Below are positions 1 through 8,558 of a stretch of 64,000 nt of DNA, one piece after another. The DNA lies in the NCBI RefSeq assembly GCF_000974425.1, contig NZ_CP010429.1, positions 6,216,501 through 6,280,500 on the forward strand. Reading direction: 5' to 3'. The position numbers and the translations under genes are program-made. The notes under the pieces are model-generated. The model had not been told where the DNA came from and ran no database searches. It was given only the letters and a program-made list of their open reading frames with translations. Origin of the DNA: Spirosoma radiotolerans (GTDB lineage: Bacteria; Bacteroidota; Bacteroidia; Cytophagales; Spirosomataceae). Position 1 is the first letter of the stretch, and each line of letters starts with the position of its first letter.

Positions 1-2799
1 CTTGGGGCCAAAGTCCATACCCTCGCCGTTGACCTGGTGGCAAATGCTACAGTTGTTCTTGAAAACAGAAACACCGCGTGCCGCATCGCCATTCATCGCC
101 AGTAGTTCGTTTATGGCGGGCAGTTTCTTCCCTTCGGCACTTTGGCCGCCATCCAGGAAGCTAGCGGCCTGCTGACGAATGTTTTTTCGCCAGTCGTTAC
201 TCACACCCTGCACGGCTGCTTTTTTGTAATCGCCTTTAATATCGCCAGACTTAAGTAAGGCCACGACCATATCGGCTCCTTCTGCACTACCTCCTAATGA
301 ACGAGTCGCTTCTTTACGTAAGGCCGCAGACCGTTTCTCGTCCAATGCTACCGTTTTTAAAATATCAATAGACTCTTTGTTGCCCACCCGACGCAAAGCG
401 ACCAGCATATTAGCCGCAGCTTCCGGATCACTGCCATTAAGTACATCCCAGACCATAGGGCTGCCTTGCTGCTTGAGTAATTGCCGGGCCGCATCTCGCC
501 CCACGCCTTCCAATGGTTTCTGAACCGCCAGCTTGGCCAGATGCGCATTTTCGGATACGGGTTCGAAACGCATGACCAATTCAATGTATTCGGGTGTACC
601 ATATACATCGGTCATGAGTTTATTCAGGGCATTTGTTGCTACAGGGGAGTTTTTCACGAAAGCCGGGTCAAGGTGACGCAGAGCAAGTTTGGTAACCTCC
701 GTGGAGCCACTGTTTGCCTGCAAAATACCCAGCAAAGCATTGGACTTTTCAACAGCGCCCGGATTAAAATCAAACGCCCGGAAATACCGCAACCGCTGGT
801 TTATATCAACGGCCGGATCACCTGCCAATTTGGCCAGCATCGGCACGGATTCCTTGGTACGGGCACGCCACACGATGTCACGACCACCCGCATTGGCTAA
901 GGCCGGGGCGTCGTTACGCTCGTTGCTCATCTGCTTCACCCAGGCGGTGTAATATGTATCCCAATTAGAATCAGCGCCTATACCCAGCGCTTCCAGATAC
1001 CAACGGTCTTTGCCATCATATTGACTGGCCAGTTGCGCCCACAGTGCCGGAGCCTCGGCGCTCTGGTTTCGGCGTAGTGCGATAGCACACTCCCGACGCA
1101 CCTGCGGATCAGGGTCGTTGACAAGTTGCTTTATGTAGGGAATAATGTCTGATTTGAGTTCGCGGGCGGCACGGAGGCCCGTAATGCGCAGATCAGGATT
1201 ATCGCTTTTTAACGCTGTTTCGATCCATTTCGGTCCTTTCTCTGCTTTACTCAGCAACCACAGCGCCCGAGCCTGCATCCGGGGATTAGCCGATGTTTTA
1301 TAAAGTTTAGCCAATTCTTTTTCTGCTTTTTTACCCATGCCAGACAGTTTCTGCCAGCCAGCATAGCGGATAGACATGTTTGGGCTTTGCAGAGCTTCGA
1401 TAGCGCCCTCGGTCGTTGTCAGATCCACCTTAGGCATTTTGTACGGCGAGTTTGGTGGTGCTACCCGGTAAACGCGTCCCCGACTTTGATCGCCCGCCTG
1501 GTGGCCACCCACACCGGGGTCATACCAGTCGGCAATAATCAATGAGCCATCCGGTGCCACACATACATCGGCCGGCCGGAACCACTGGTCACGAGCCCCT
1601 TCCAATACATTGACAATCTCGGCTTTATACCCTGCTCCGTCTTTTTGTACTGGATACGACCGGACGACATTCGGGCCGGCATCGCAATGGATCATCTGAT
1701 TCCGAAAAACCTCCGGCAACAGCTTACCCTCATACACGATCATGCCCGTTGGCGAACCAGCCCCAGTTTGCAGGAGGTTAGGTACAACACCGGGATCATT
1801 AAGGTGCCAGTGCCGTCTTGGTATTTCGGGCTCAATGTTCTCCCGGTTGGCCTGCCAGCCTGCGCCCGTCATTTCGTCGGTGTATCCATAGTTGCCATAT
1901 TCCATAACATAATTGATCCGAACGCCCTTGTTACCATCGTCGTCATTATCCGATTGCCACAGGGTGCCGTACGAATCAACGGCTACTTCGTAGTTATTGC
2001 GGAAGTTTTGGCCCAATACCTCTACGTTTTTCCCATCGGGATCGCAACGGAAGACCATGCCCATCTTGAAATTCTGCTTATCGATCGTCTTGCCGGTAGC
2101 TACATCGACGACTGGGTTACCGTCTTTGTCCTTAAGTTGCCCACCCTCATTGCCGAAGTTGAAATACCACTTGCCGTCGGGTCCGAAGACAAACGTGTGC
2201 ATACCATGATCATGCTGCTCACCACCGATACCCGTAAAGAGCAGTTCTTTTTTATCAGCTTTATCGTCTCCGTTTTCGTCGGTAAAGACCCAAACGTTCG
2301 GACTGTCCGACACAATCACTTTGTTGCCCTGCACCCAAATGCCGAGCGGTGACTCAATATCGGCTCCCTGATAAAACACCTTCGACACATCGGCTTTTCC
2401 ATCGCCATTCTGATCTTCCAGAATCACAATGCGATCGCCTTCTTTGCGGGTTGGATTGCCATTAATGGCGGGGCGATAGTTATAGGCTTCGCAAACCCAA
2501 ACCCGGCCACGAGCATCCACGTCAATATCGGTTGGGTTGGCCAGCATTGGCTCAGCGGCAAACAGGGTTGCTTCCAGACCGGGTGCTACGTTCAAACTAC
2601 CGACAGCATACTTTGGATCGTGTTTGTCGTCGTCGCCAAGTTGAGCGAATAGGCCTGTCAGATACCGGTTGGAAGCTCCATTCAGGTTTCGATTCTGATA
2701 AGCTCCGACAAAAGCACCACCAATTACCAAACCAGCGGCTGATAGTGCGATTGCCCGGCGTGCGAGGGCCGAGCGTTTGGGTGATAAAAAATTAGTCAT
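1..2799 (-). CDS. Membrane-bound dehydrogenase-type propeller/HEAT/cytochrome c protein, 3' end cut by window edge
   Basis: The reading frame is open from ATG at 2797-2799 to base 1 (933 codons, no stop), so the C-terminus is missing. Residues about 11-32 form a hydrophobic signal/anchor. A beta-propeller-like sugar-dehydrogenase region follows, rich in DxNxDG-type loops (DQNGDGKAD, DENGDDKAD) as in the PVC-type 'membrane-bound dehydrogenase' family. Then come helical repeats resembling HEAT repeats (about residues 440-880) and, at the edge (bases 37-51), a CSICH haem-binding motif. The domain order matches known exported propeller-HEAT-haem proteins of Planctomycetes and Bacteroidota. Known: such proteins are thought to oxidise sugars or alcohols in the periplasm and pass electrons to haem. 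The substrate cannot be read. It is transcribed divergently from the gene at 2995. Confidence 0.8.
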   Translation of the reverse strand, partial: MTNFLSPKRSALARRAIALSAAGLVIGGAFVGAYQNRNLNGASNRYLTGLFAQLGDDDKHDPKYAVGSLNVAPGLEATLFAAEPMLANPTDIDVDARGRVWVCEAYNYRPAINGNPTRKEGDRIVILEDQNGDGKADVSKVFYQGADIESPLGIWVQGNKVIVSDSPNVWVFTDENGDDKADKKELLFTGIGGEQHDHGMHTFVFGPDGKWYFNFGNEGGQLKDKDGNPVVDVATGKTIDKQNFKMGMVFRCDPDGKNVEVLGQNFRNNYEVAVDSYGTLWQSDNDDDGNKGVRINYVMEYGNYGYTDEMTGAGWQANRENIEPEIPRRHWHLNDPGVVPNLLQTGAGSPTGMIVYEGKLLPEVFRNQMIHCDAGPNVVRSYPVQKDGAGYKAEIVNVLEGARDQWFRPADVCVAPDGSLIIADWYDPGVGGHQAGDQSRGRVYRVAPPNSPYKMPKVDLTTTEGAIEALQSPNMSIRYAGWQKLSGMGKKAEKELAKLYKTSANPRMQARALWLLSKAEKGPKWIETALKSDNPDLRITGLRAARELKSDIIPYIKQLVNDPDPQVRRECAIALRRNQSAEAPALWAQLASQYDGKDRWYLEALGIGADSNWDTYYTAWVKQMSNERNDAPALANAGGRDIVWRARTKESVPMLAKLAGDPAVDINQRLRYFRAFDFNPGAVEKSNALLGILQANSGSTEVTKLALRHLDPAFVKNSPVATNALNKLMTDVYGTPEYIELVMRFEPVSENAHLAKLAVQKPLEGVGRDAARQLLKQQGSPMVWDVLNGSDPEAAANMLVALRRVGNKESIDILKTVALDEKRSAALRKEATRSLGGSAEGADMVVALLKSGDIKGDYKKAAVQGVSNDWRKNIRQQAASFLDGGQSAEGKKLPAINELLAMNGDAARGVSVFKNNCSICHQVNGEGMDFGPK

Positions 2800-2994
2800 A
2801 CAGTCAGCCCAATAGAGGAGCGTGTTAGCTATTAACTGATACAGGAAATGCCTACCCTGTAAAATGAAATTACTGATAATTTATACCCGTTTACAGCTAT
2901 ATTCTTTTCGCAAATTATTCTCCCTATAGTACAATTTCAATCTTTTGTGTAGCATTGCACCGTCACCTTTATCACTCTTTAACTTATTAAGACT

Positions 2995-3231
2995 ATGGGC
3001 TTTTTGTATTCTATTCTAATTGGGGGCATTGCCGGTTATATTGCGAGTCGGCTGATGGACAGCCACAACTCGGCTCTTGTGAACATCATCCTCGGAATTG
3101 TGGGAGGGTTTGTTGGGGGATTTGTTGCCCGTAAGCTTGGCAACGACCCCGATAATGATGGCTTATTTATGAATTTGTTGATTGCTGTGGGCGGTGCTGT
3201 CCTATTGATTTTTGTGGGTCGGCTGTTATAG
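2995..3231 (+). CDS. GlsB/YeaQ/YmgE-family small membrane protein
   Basis: This 78-residue protein is almost entirely hydrophobic, with three predicted membrane segments (about 3-20, 27-47 and 58-77) separated by short loops. Glycine-rich helices (GGIAGYIASRLM, GIVGGFVGGFVARKLG) are the hallmark of the transglycosylase-associated GlsB/YeaQ family. Members are stress-related inner-membrane proteins of unknown mechanism. It stands alone, with a strong hairpin terminator about 70 bases downstream. Family assignment is good; function is not established. Confidence 0.85.
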   Translation: MGFLYSILIGGIAGYIASRLMDSHNSALVNIILGIVGGFVGGFVARKLGNDPDNDGLFMNLLIAVGGAVLLIFVGRLL

Positions 3232-3301
3232 ATAAACAACAATGCAGCTAACCATTGTCTACTCACACCGCTGTTGACAGGTGAGTTTTCAGGATGAAGT
3301 A

Positions 3302-3336
3302 AAAGGGTTGGCTACCGTCGGGTTGGCTAACCCTTT
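3302..3336 (+). terminator. Intrinsic terminator after the GlsB-like gene
   Basis: Arms AAAGGGTT and AACCCTTT, with further imperfect pairing inside, are followed by a T run. Confidence 0.75.
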
Positions 3337-3453
3337 TTTGCTTTATGAAGCAGGATTCTGCCTGCTCGGCCTGAATCGTAGAATTTCCATTTGGCTTATT
3401 TTCCGGCTTTTACTCGTATTGACCTATTGAGTACTGTGTCAACAGCAACTCGT

Positions 3454-4119
3454 TTAAAACTTATACATGAGTTGAGTCTGTAAGCTTAGTTGATAAGCGT
3501 GGAAGTAAGAGTACGACGGGTGCGATTCAATAGTATACTGGATCGTCGGTTGAGCAATTAAAGATAGATGTTCTGTAAGCCCATAGATTACGCCAGCTCC
3601 CAGCAGAGGAGTAACAACCACACCTTTACCAAATTTTACGGGGACTAATTCCCCATTTCCATTTATATCGACGTAGCTGGTTCCCCTGAAATCAAAGGTG
3701 GCGCCTGCCGAAAAGTAAGGCGACAGTCGTTTGGTTGACGATTGGTAGTTAATCAATAAAGGCGCTTTATAGAGATTGGAAAAAGGGTGGTTGTACTGAT
3801 AGCGAACAGTATAGGGGGTGCCATTCAGCAAATAATCACTTTTACCAACTGCCGCATGCGTAGCCCAAATGCCTGCTCCAATTGACCATTTCGGGGAGAA
3901 AGCATAGCGGGCCGCAACGCCAACTGAGTAACTAAGTCCACTGGAAACAGCCCTAAATTCAGTAGTAGGTAGTTGATTAGACGGATCAGCAAATGGAAAA
4001 ATTACTTTCGAGCTAGCATGGGTGTAAATAGGAGCCAGTTGAACGGATAACGCGAATTTATGCTGTCCAAACACAATTGTCATACTGCTAATCACAAACA
4101 GAAAAGTCAGAGTTTTCAT
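3454..4119 (-). CDS. Outer-membrane beta-barrel protein (porin/PorT-like)
   Basis: A 221-residue exported protein. Residues 1-18 form a clear Sec signal ending ...IVFGQ. The rest alternates polar and aromatic residues in strand-like stretches (RYAFSPKWSIGAGIW, LSPYFSAGATFDFRG) and ends in an aromatic residue (MYKF), as expected for an eight-strand-type outer-membrane barrel. No catalytic motif is visible. It is separate from the GMC gene downstream because that gene's terminator lies between them. Family-level call only. Confidence 0.7.
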   Translation of the reverse strand: MKTLTFLFVISSMTIVFGQHKFALSVQLAPIYTHASSKVIFPFADPSNQLPTTEFRAVSSGLSYSVGVAARYAFSPKWSIGAGIWATHAAVGKSDYLLNGTPYTVRYQYNHPFSNLYKAPLLINYQSSTKRLSPYFSAGATFDFRGTSYVDINGNGELVPVKFGKGVVVTPLLGAGVIYGLTEHLSLIAQPTIQYTIESHPSYSYFHAYQLSLQTQLMYKF

Positions 4120-4247
4120 ACGATTAACGTTTATTGGTTGCTCTATAAGTTTTGTCCGCTCCGTTTTTTATCGGTTAACCTCCACAGCGCCAGGCAATAT
4201 AAATGAAGTTCGCTATTCATGTGATTCGAACCGCATAAGTACGTACA

Positions 4248-4296
4248 TAAAAAAGTCCCCGCCATCCTGATAAACCAGTACAGCGGGGGCTTCTTT
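4248..4296 (-). terminator. Intrinsic terminator of the GMC oxidoreductase gene
   Basis: Read on the minus strand, AAGCCCCCGC pairs with GCGGGGACTT across a loop of about 20 bases and is followed by TTTTTT. Confidence 0.75.
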
Positions 4297-4307
4297 ATGA
4301 TCACTCC

Positions 4308-6020
4308 TTAAATGCTTTTCCGTTTCATTTCCTTAACAGCGAAATCAGCCGCCCGCGCCGTTAGCGCCATGTACGTTAACGACGGGTTTACACAGGAAGC
4401 AGACGTCATACAGGAACCATCCGTTACGAATACGTTCTTAACCGCGTGAAGCTGATTATTGGCGTTTACGACGGATGTTTTAGGATCACGGCCCATACGG
4501 GCGGTTCCCATTTCGTGAATGGCCATGCCCAGAAAAGACCCCCGGTCATAGGCTTTTACGTTCTTGACCCCAGCCGATTCCAGCATTTCCTTGGCATCGT
4601 TCATCATGTCGATTCGCATTTTCTTCTCGTTCTCTTTCAACTCAGCGTCGAAGACGGCGAGCGGCATACCCCATTTGTCTTTGTCATTCTTGTCGAGATA
4701 CATCCGGTTTTCGTGATACGGCAAGGTCTCGCCAAAACCGCCTAAGCCCATTGTCCACGGGCCGGGCTTGGTGAGTTCCTCTTTGTAATCAGCCCCAAAG
4801 CTCATTTCAGCGATGTTGCGCTGCCAGCCCTGCCGACTGCCGCCACCCTGGTACCCGAATCCGCGTATGTAATCGCGCTTGTCGGTACCAATATTTCGGT
4901 AACGTGGTACGTAAATACCGTTTGCCCGACGACCGATGTAGTATTTGTCCAGATCGCCTTCCCATTCGCCCGACGCCCCAATCCGGAAGTGGTGATCCAT
5001 CAGGTTATGGCCCAACTCGCCCGAATCATTGCCCAATCCATTGGGGAAGCGATCCGATTTTGAATTCAGCAGTACCGTTGTCGATCCCAATGTACTGCCA
5101 CAAACGAAAATGATGTTGGCATAATACTCTTTAGGTTGCATCGTCACGGCATCAATGATCCGGACACCCGTTGCCTTTTTCTTGTTTTCGTCGTACATAA
5201 CTTCCGTAACGACCGAATCGGGCCGAAGCGTCAAACGGCCCGTTTTGGCTGCCGGAGGAAGTGTACAGGATTGGGTACTGAAATACGCACCGTATGGGCA
5301 ACCCAGCGAACATTTGTTTCGGTACTGGCACGGCGCACGGCCAACGCCTAGCTGCGCCTGACCCGCTTTCGACAGGTTAGCCACCCGACCAATGGTCATC
5401 GTACGTCCGGGAAAATTCTTTTCAATCCGCTTACGCACTTCTTTTTCCACACAGTACATCTCCATGGGTGGCAGAAACTCGCTATCGGGCAATTGCGGTA
5501 GATTCAGTTTCTCCCCCGAAATGCCGACGAATTTCTCGACGTAGGAATACCAGGGAGCCACATCTTTGTACCGGATTGGCCAGTCGACGGCAATGCCATC
5601 TTTTTCGTTGGCCCCAAAGTCAATATCACTCAGCCGATACGATTGCCGCCCCCACATAATGGACTTTCCACCCACAATATTTGGCCGGTACCAGTCGAAT
5701 CGCTTCACTTCTTTATAGAGCGAATCCGAATCATTCATCCAGTAATTCTGGGTCATCTCATTATATGGGTAATCGCGGGCCAGTTTTGGGTGCGATTCCT
5801 TCTGAGCTTCGGTAAGCCGACCGTTATACTTGGTTTCCCAGGGGTCTTTGGTGGCGTACTCGTAACCGGTGACGTGTTCGAGCTGGTGACCTTTTTCGAG
5901 CATCAGCACCCGCAGCCCTTTTTCGGTTAGTTCTTTCGATGCCCAGCCGCCCGATATGCCCGACCCGATCACAATGGCATCGTAAGTCTGGTCTTTTATA
6001 GAATCAATATTGAGATACAT
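4308..6020 (-). CDS. GMC-family FAD-dependent oxidoreductase, large subunit
   Basis: 570 residues. The N-terminus holds an FAD-binding Rossmann motif (GSGISGG, 19-25) followed by MLEKG. A Cys-rich stretch (QYRNKCSLGCPYG, near 230) is typical of bacterial sugar/gluconate-type GMC dehydrogenases. The C-terminal domain has the catalytic pair H502 (HEMGTARMG) and N545 (CVNPSLTY). Known: with a small Tat-exported subunit this family oxidises sugars or alcohols in the periplasm and reduces a cytochrome or quinone. The small-subunit gene lies 39 bases upstream in the same direction (6060-6590), which supports a two-subunit complex. The large subunit has no signal of its own, so co-export with the small subunit is inferred. 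The substrate is unknown. Confidence 0.88.
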   Translation of the reverse strand: MYLNIDSIKDQTYDAIVIGSGISGGWASKELTEKGLRVLMLEKGHQLEHVTGYEYATKDPWETKYNGRLTEAQKESHPKLARDYPYNEMTQNYWMNDSDSLYKEVKRFDWYRPNIVGGKSIMWGRQSYRLSDIDFGANEKDGIAVDWPIRYKDVAPWYSYVEKFVGISGEKLNLPQLPDSEFLPPMEMYCVEKEVRKRIEKNFPGRTMTIGRVANLSKAGQAQLGVGRAPCQYRNKCSLGCPYGAYFSTQSCTLPPAAKTGRLTLRPDSVVTEVMYDENKKKATGVRIIDAVTMQPKEYYANIIFVCGSTLGSTTVLLNSKSDRFPNGLGNDSGELGHNLMDHHFRIGASGEWEGDLDKYYIGRRANGIYVPRYRNIGTDKRDYIRGFGYQGGGSRQGWQRNIAEMSFGADYKEELTKPGPWTMGLGGFGETLPYHENRMYLDKNDKDKWGMPLAVFDAELKENEKKMRIDMMNDAKEMLESAGVKNVKAYDRGSFLGMAIHEMGTARMGRDPKTSVVNANNQLHAVKNVFVTDGSCMTSASCVNPSLTYMALTARAADFAVKEMKRKSI

Positions 6021-6059
6021 TATCTTGTGGGGTAAAAATTATTGAAGGACACAGGTTTG

Positions 6060-6590
6060 TTACAATGCCCATGCCTTCTGACCAGGTTTGAGGGGCATAC
6101 AACCGTTAAATTGACCAGGAACGGGCAGGTATTCGAGCGCTTTTGTAGCACCGATTTCGGAAGTAAAATAGCCGGTCGTCGTTAGCTCTTTCATGCGCAG
6201 GAAAAATGGCTTGTCTTCCGTCATGGTTTGCTTGACCATCTCATTTTTCTGAGCTGTGTCAAGAGCGGCAAAGCCTTTACTGAACTTGGTTTTGCTATCG
6301 GCATCTAACTTCGCCAGACCAGCATAGAATTTCTCCTGATCCGCTTTCGGGTAGCAGTCGCGCATGACCCGAACTATAAACTTTTCGGCACCGGCGGCCT
6401 TGGCTCCCGGCGTCGTGGTAGTTGGAATTATGACATCGGCAACCTCAGCCAGCAGGGCTTCCTGATCAGGCGAGACGGCAACGCTCGGGCCCATGTTGGT
6501 CACACGGCCCATGGCACCAGCCAGAGTCGGTGCTGATAGGATCCCGCCCATCAGTAAGGCCGCTTGTTGTATGGCTTCTCTACGTTTCAT
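6060..6590 (-). CDS. Gluconate 2-dehydrogenase subunit 3 family protein
   Basis: 176 residues starting with a twin-arginine-like leader (KRREAIQQAALLMGG, cleavage near ALAGA). The mature part has the small-subunit pattern: an ADVIIPTTTTPGAKAAG segment, then helices that end in LPVPGQFNGCMPL. Known: this subunit chaperones and exports its GMC partner through Tat and stabilises the complex. It is the first gene of a two-gene unit with the GMC subunit. Confidence 0.82.
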   Translation of the reverse strand: MKRREAIQQAALLMGGILSAPTLAGAMGRVTNMGPSVAVSPDQEALLAEVADVIIPTTTTPGAKAAGAEKFIVRVMRDCYPKADQEKFYAGLAKLDADSKTKFSKGFAALDTAQKNEMVKQTMTEDKPFFLRMKELTTTGYFTSEIGATKALEYLPVPGQFNGCMPLKPGQKAWAL

Positions 6591-6696
6591 AAAGTGATGA
6601 ATACTGTTTTGGCTCTATAAGGCCTCAGTTGGTAAAATTTCCTATAATAATATGAAAATAAAGCCACAAAACGAAGGCTTTGGTTGAGTTTACTCT

Positions 6697-6747
6697 AAAG
6701 CCTGAAGGCGTGCCACGATTTAGAACCGTAACACGCCTTCAGGCTTT
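6697..6747. terminator. Perfect 16-bp hairpin, probable terminator of the B12 operon
   Basis: Arms 6697-6712 and 6732-6747 are exact reverse complements (AAAGCCTGAAGGCGTG) around a 19-base loop. It lies just past the stop of the PP-loop gene. A U-tract is weak on both sides, so it may act as an mRNA 3'-end stabiliser instead. Confidence 0.6.
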
Positions 6748-6771
6748 AACGTATTTTTACTCAAGGTGACT

Positions 6772-7503
6772 TTACTCGTTGAGAAGCAGGTCCTGATACC
6801 AGAAGCCAGTGTCCCACCGAACATCGGTCTGGCTGGTATGCGTATCAGTACCGCCGGAGCGGGTAAAGGTTCGGTGAACAACTTCGCCTTTTGTGAAGGA
6901 AACGGGGTGGGAGAAAGTAGGGCCATCATACACAAAAGAATGATACTCGCCGTTCTCACCACACGGGTCGACTGTTCTGGGCAGGTCTTTCAGCAAGTCC
7001 AGATCCAGCTCCCGCCCGATGAACTCGGCATTCAATTGCTTTTCATTCACGCACACAAGCACAGCCCGAAAACCCAAATCCACAAACTCATGAACCAGCT
7101 CGGTTGTGTTCCGCTGCCAGAGGGGGAATTCTCCTGACAGATTTACCCGCTGCAACTGCGTTTCGCGATAAGCGCGAAGGTCTTCCAGAAAAATATCGCC
7201 GAAGATGGAATGCGTACAGCCCTGTTTTGTCAGTTCCAGCAGTTCCATCTGCATTTGCGCATCATACTCTTCCATAGACACATTGCCCGCCAATCGGAGT
7301 AACCGTAACGGAATCCCCAGCCGATCAGCCTGAGCCGTCATCAACTCTATTCGAACGCCATGCATGCTTACTCGGCCATAGGCATCGTTAACGCTCGTCA
7401 ACAAGGTCTCTACATCCCATCGACCCGACTGGAGACTATAATATAGCGCGAGAGCCGAATCTTTGCCCCCGCTCCAGTTCATGATGGCCCGCTGTCGGCT
7501 CAT
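6772..7503 (-). CDS. Dph6-like PP-loop ATP pyrophosphatase in the cobalamin operon
   Basis: 243 residues with the PP-loop SGGKDS at 11-16, then the ATP_bind_4/COG2102 pattern (HGVR, GDIFLEDLR, and VDPCGENGEYHSFVYDGP near 193-210). Known: eukaryotic and archaeal Dph6 uses this fold to amidate diphthine. Bacteria lack diphthamide, so the bacterial substrate must differ. It overlaps the upstream BtuG-like gene by ATGA and belongs to a B12-riboswitch operon, so an amidation or salvage step on a corrinoid is a reasonable but unproven inference. Automatic annotation as 'diphthine-ammonia ligase' would mislead. Confidence 0.85.
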   Translation of the reverse strand: MSRQRAIMNWSGGKDSALALYYSLQSGRWDVETLLTSVNDAYGRVSMHGVRIELMTAQADRLGIPLRLLRLAGNVSMEEYDAQMQMELLELTKQGCTHSIFGDIFLEDLRAYRETQLQRVNLSGEFPLWQRNTTELVHEFVDLGFRAVLVCVNEKQLNAEFIGRELDLDLLKDLPRTVDPCGENGEYHSFVYDGPTFSHPVSFTKGEVVHRTFTRSGGTDTHTSQTDVRWDTGFWYQDLLLNE

Positions 7504-8558
7504 CGGAAATAAAATCCTGAAGGCGCAATTTCAGCTTTTACTGAGTCAACTAACGCGCCGGTTGACTCGTAACGCACGACATAGCCTGTCTGCGCCTGCG
7601 ACGGAACCACACTTCCATAAATACGATTAGTTTGTGGATCAATACCGAGTGAAGAAAACGATCTGGCGATAACCTGGTTAGCCGCTGTGGCAGCCGTTGC
7701 TTCAATCGGCAGACGGTATGTCTTGCCACTCAGCGTGTAATAGAATGCCCTTTTGTCGGGGCTGATCGTAACGGAACCGGGTGTAGCTGCAAACGTCAGT
7801 CGTTTGGCAATTGTCCGATCCGAAGGATTGAATTGAACAAGATCGTTACCTGTTTGTATCCACAATTTACCATTGGCATCGAGCGCAATGGGTTCAGGAG
7901 ATGAGCCAAAGTCAACACGTTGTTTTTCAGTATCGGTATTCAGGTCAATGATTAACAGCGTTTTATTCCCGCTGTAAGCATTGCTCCCAACAAACGCTTC
8001 GCTACCAGCAACAACCATTTTTTCAACGCCTTTCACGGCTGGAATTTTCTTAACGAGTGTACTTGTATTCAGATCGACGACAGCTATATAACCGGGGTCT
8101 TTATAGAAAGTACCTGCGTTGAAGTCTCCAGATACATCCCAGCAACTAACGTAAGCTTTGTTTGGGCCTGCGGCAATAACTTGGCGTGGGTTTTCAATAT
8201 CGGGCGTTTTCAGCGTAGCGCGGGACTTAAACGTGCCTGCCTCAACAATTTCAACCTTATCCTGGGCAGCAGACATGTTGTCGACCAAAATCAACCCCTT
8301 CCCGTTTACCTCTGTATATCCTTGCACTCCGCCAACCAACGACATTGAGGGGTTAGCAGCCTGAAAAATGTTGGTAGCAACGGTGTTGCCCGTCCGTGAG
8401 AGAAACGAAATTGTCCCGTTGTTCTGGGAGAAATTACCTTCATTTAATATGAGTATGCCTGACTCGTAAGGTGTTGGTTCAGGATCAGTGGTTTTACAAT
8501 TCCAGACGCTTAAGGCCAGCAAGCTAAGCGCAATGCTTTTTGTTACTTGGTATTTCAT
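7500..8558 (-). CDS. btuG: BtuG-like surface beta-propeller lipoprotein (YncE/DUF5074 type)
   Basis: 352 residues. A lipoprotein signal ends at C21 (ALSVWNC), followed by an acidic-proline linker (TTDPEPTP) suggesting surface export. The rest consists of repeating propeller blades (GYIAVVDLNTSTLVKKI, TLLIIDLNTDTEKQRVDFG, KLWIQTGNDLVQFNP). Known: in Bacteroides BtuG is a propeller lipoprotein that captures vitamin B12 with very high affinity and sits on BtuB. Here the gene directly follows a BtuB-like receptor with a 4-base ATGA overlap and sits behind a cobalamin riboswitch, so a BtuG role is strongly implied by context. Sequence alone would only support 'YncE-like propeller'. Confidence 0.75.
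   Translation of the reverse strand: MKYQVTKSIALSLLALSVWNCKTTDPEPTPYESGILILNEGNFSQNNGTISFLSRTGNTVATNIFQAANPSMSLVGGVQGYTEVNGKGLILVDNMSAAQDKVEIVEAGTFKSRATLKTPDIENPRQVIAAGPNKAYVSCWDVSGDFNAGTFYKDPGYIAVVDLNTSTLVKKIPAVKGVEKMVVAGSEAFVGSNAYSGNKTLLIIDLNTDTEKQRVDFGSSPEPIALDANGKLWIQTGNDLVQFNPSDRTIAKRLTFAATPGSVTISPDKRAFYYTLSGKTYRLPIEATAATAANQVIARSFSSLGIDPQTNRIYGSVVPSQAQTGYVVRYESTGALVDSVKAEIAPSGFYFR

Noticed and set aside
357..952. Reading frames of 80-140 codons on either strand over the haem protein
   Set aside because: They lie wholly inside the long open frame of the 1-2799 gene and show no protein-family features.
1645..2352. 235-codon plus-strand frame
   Set aside because: Antisense shadow of the propeller region; the minus strand reads a coherent protein.
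6772..7503. Diphthamide synthesis role for the PP-loop gene
   Set aside because: Bacteria do not make diphthamide, and the operon context is cobalamin uptake.
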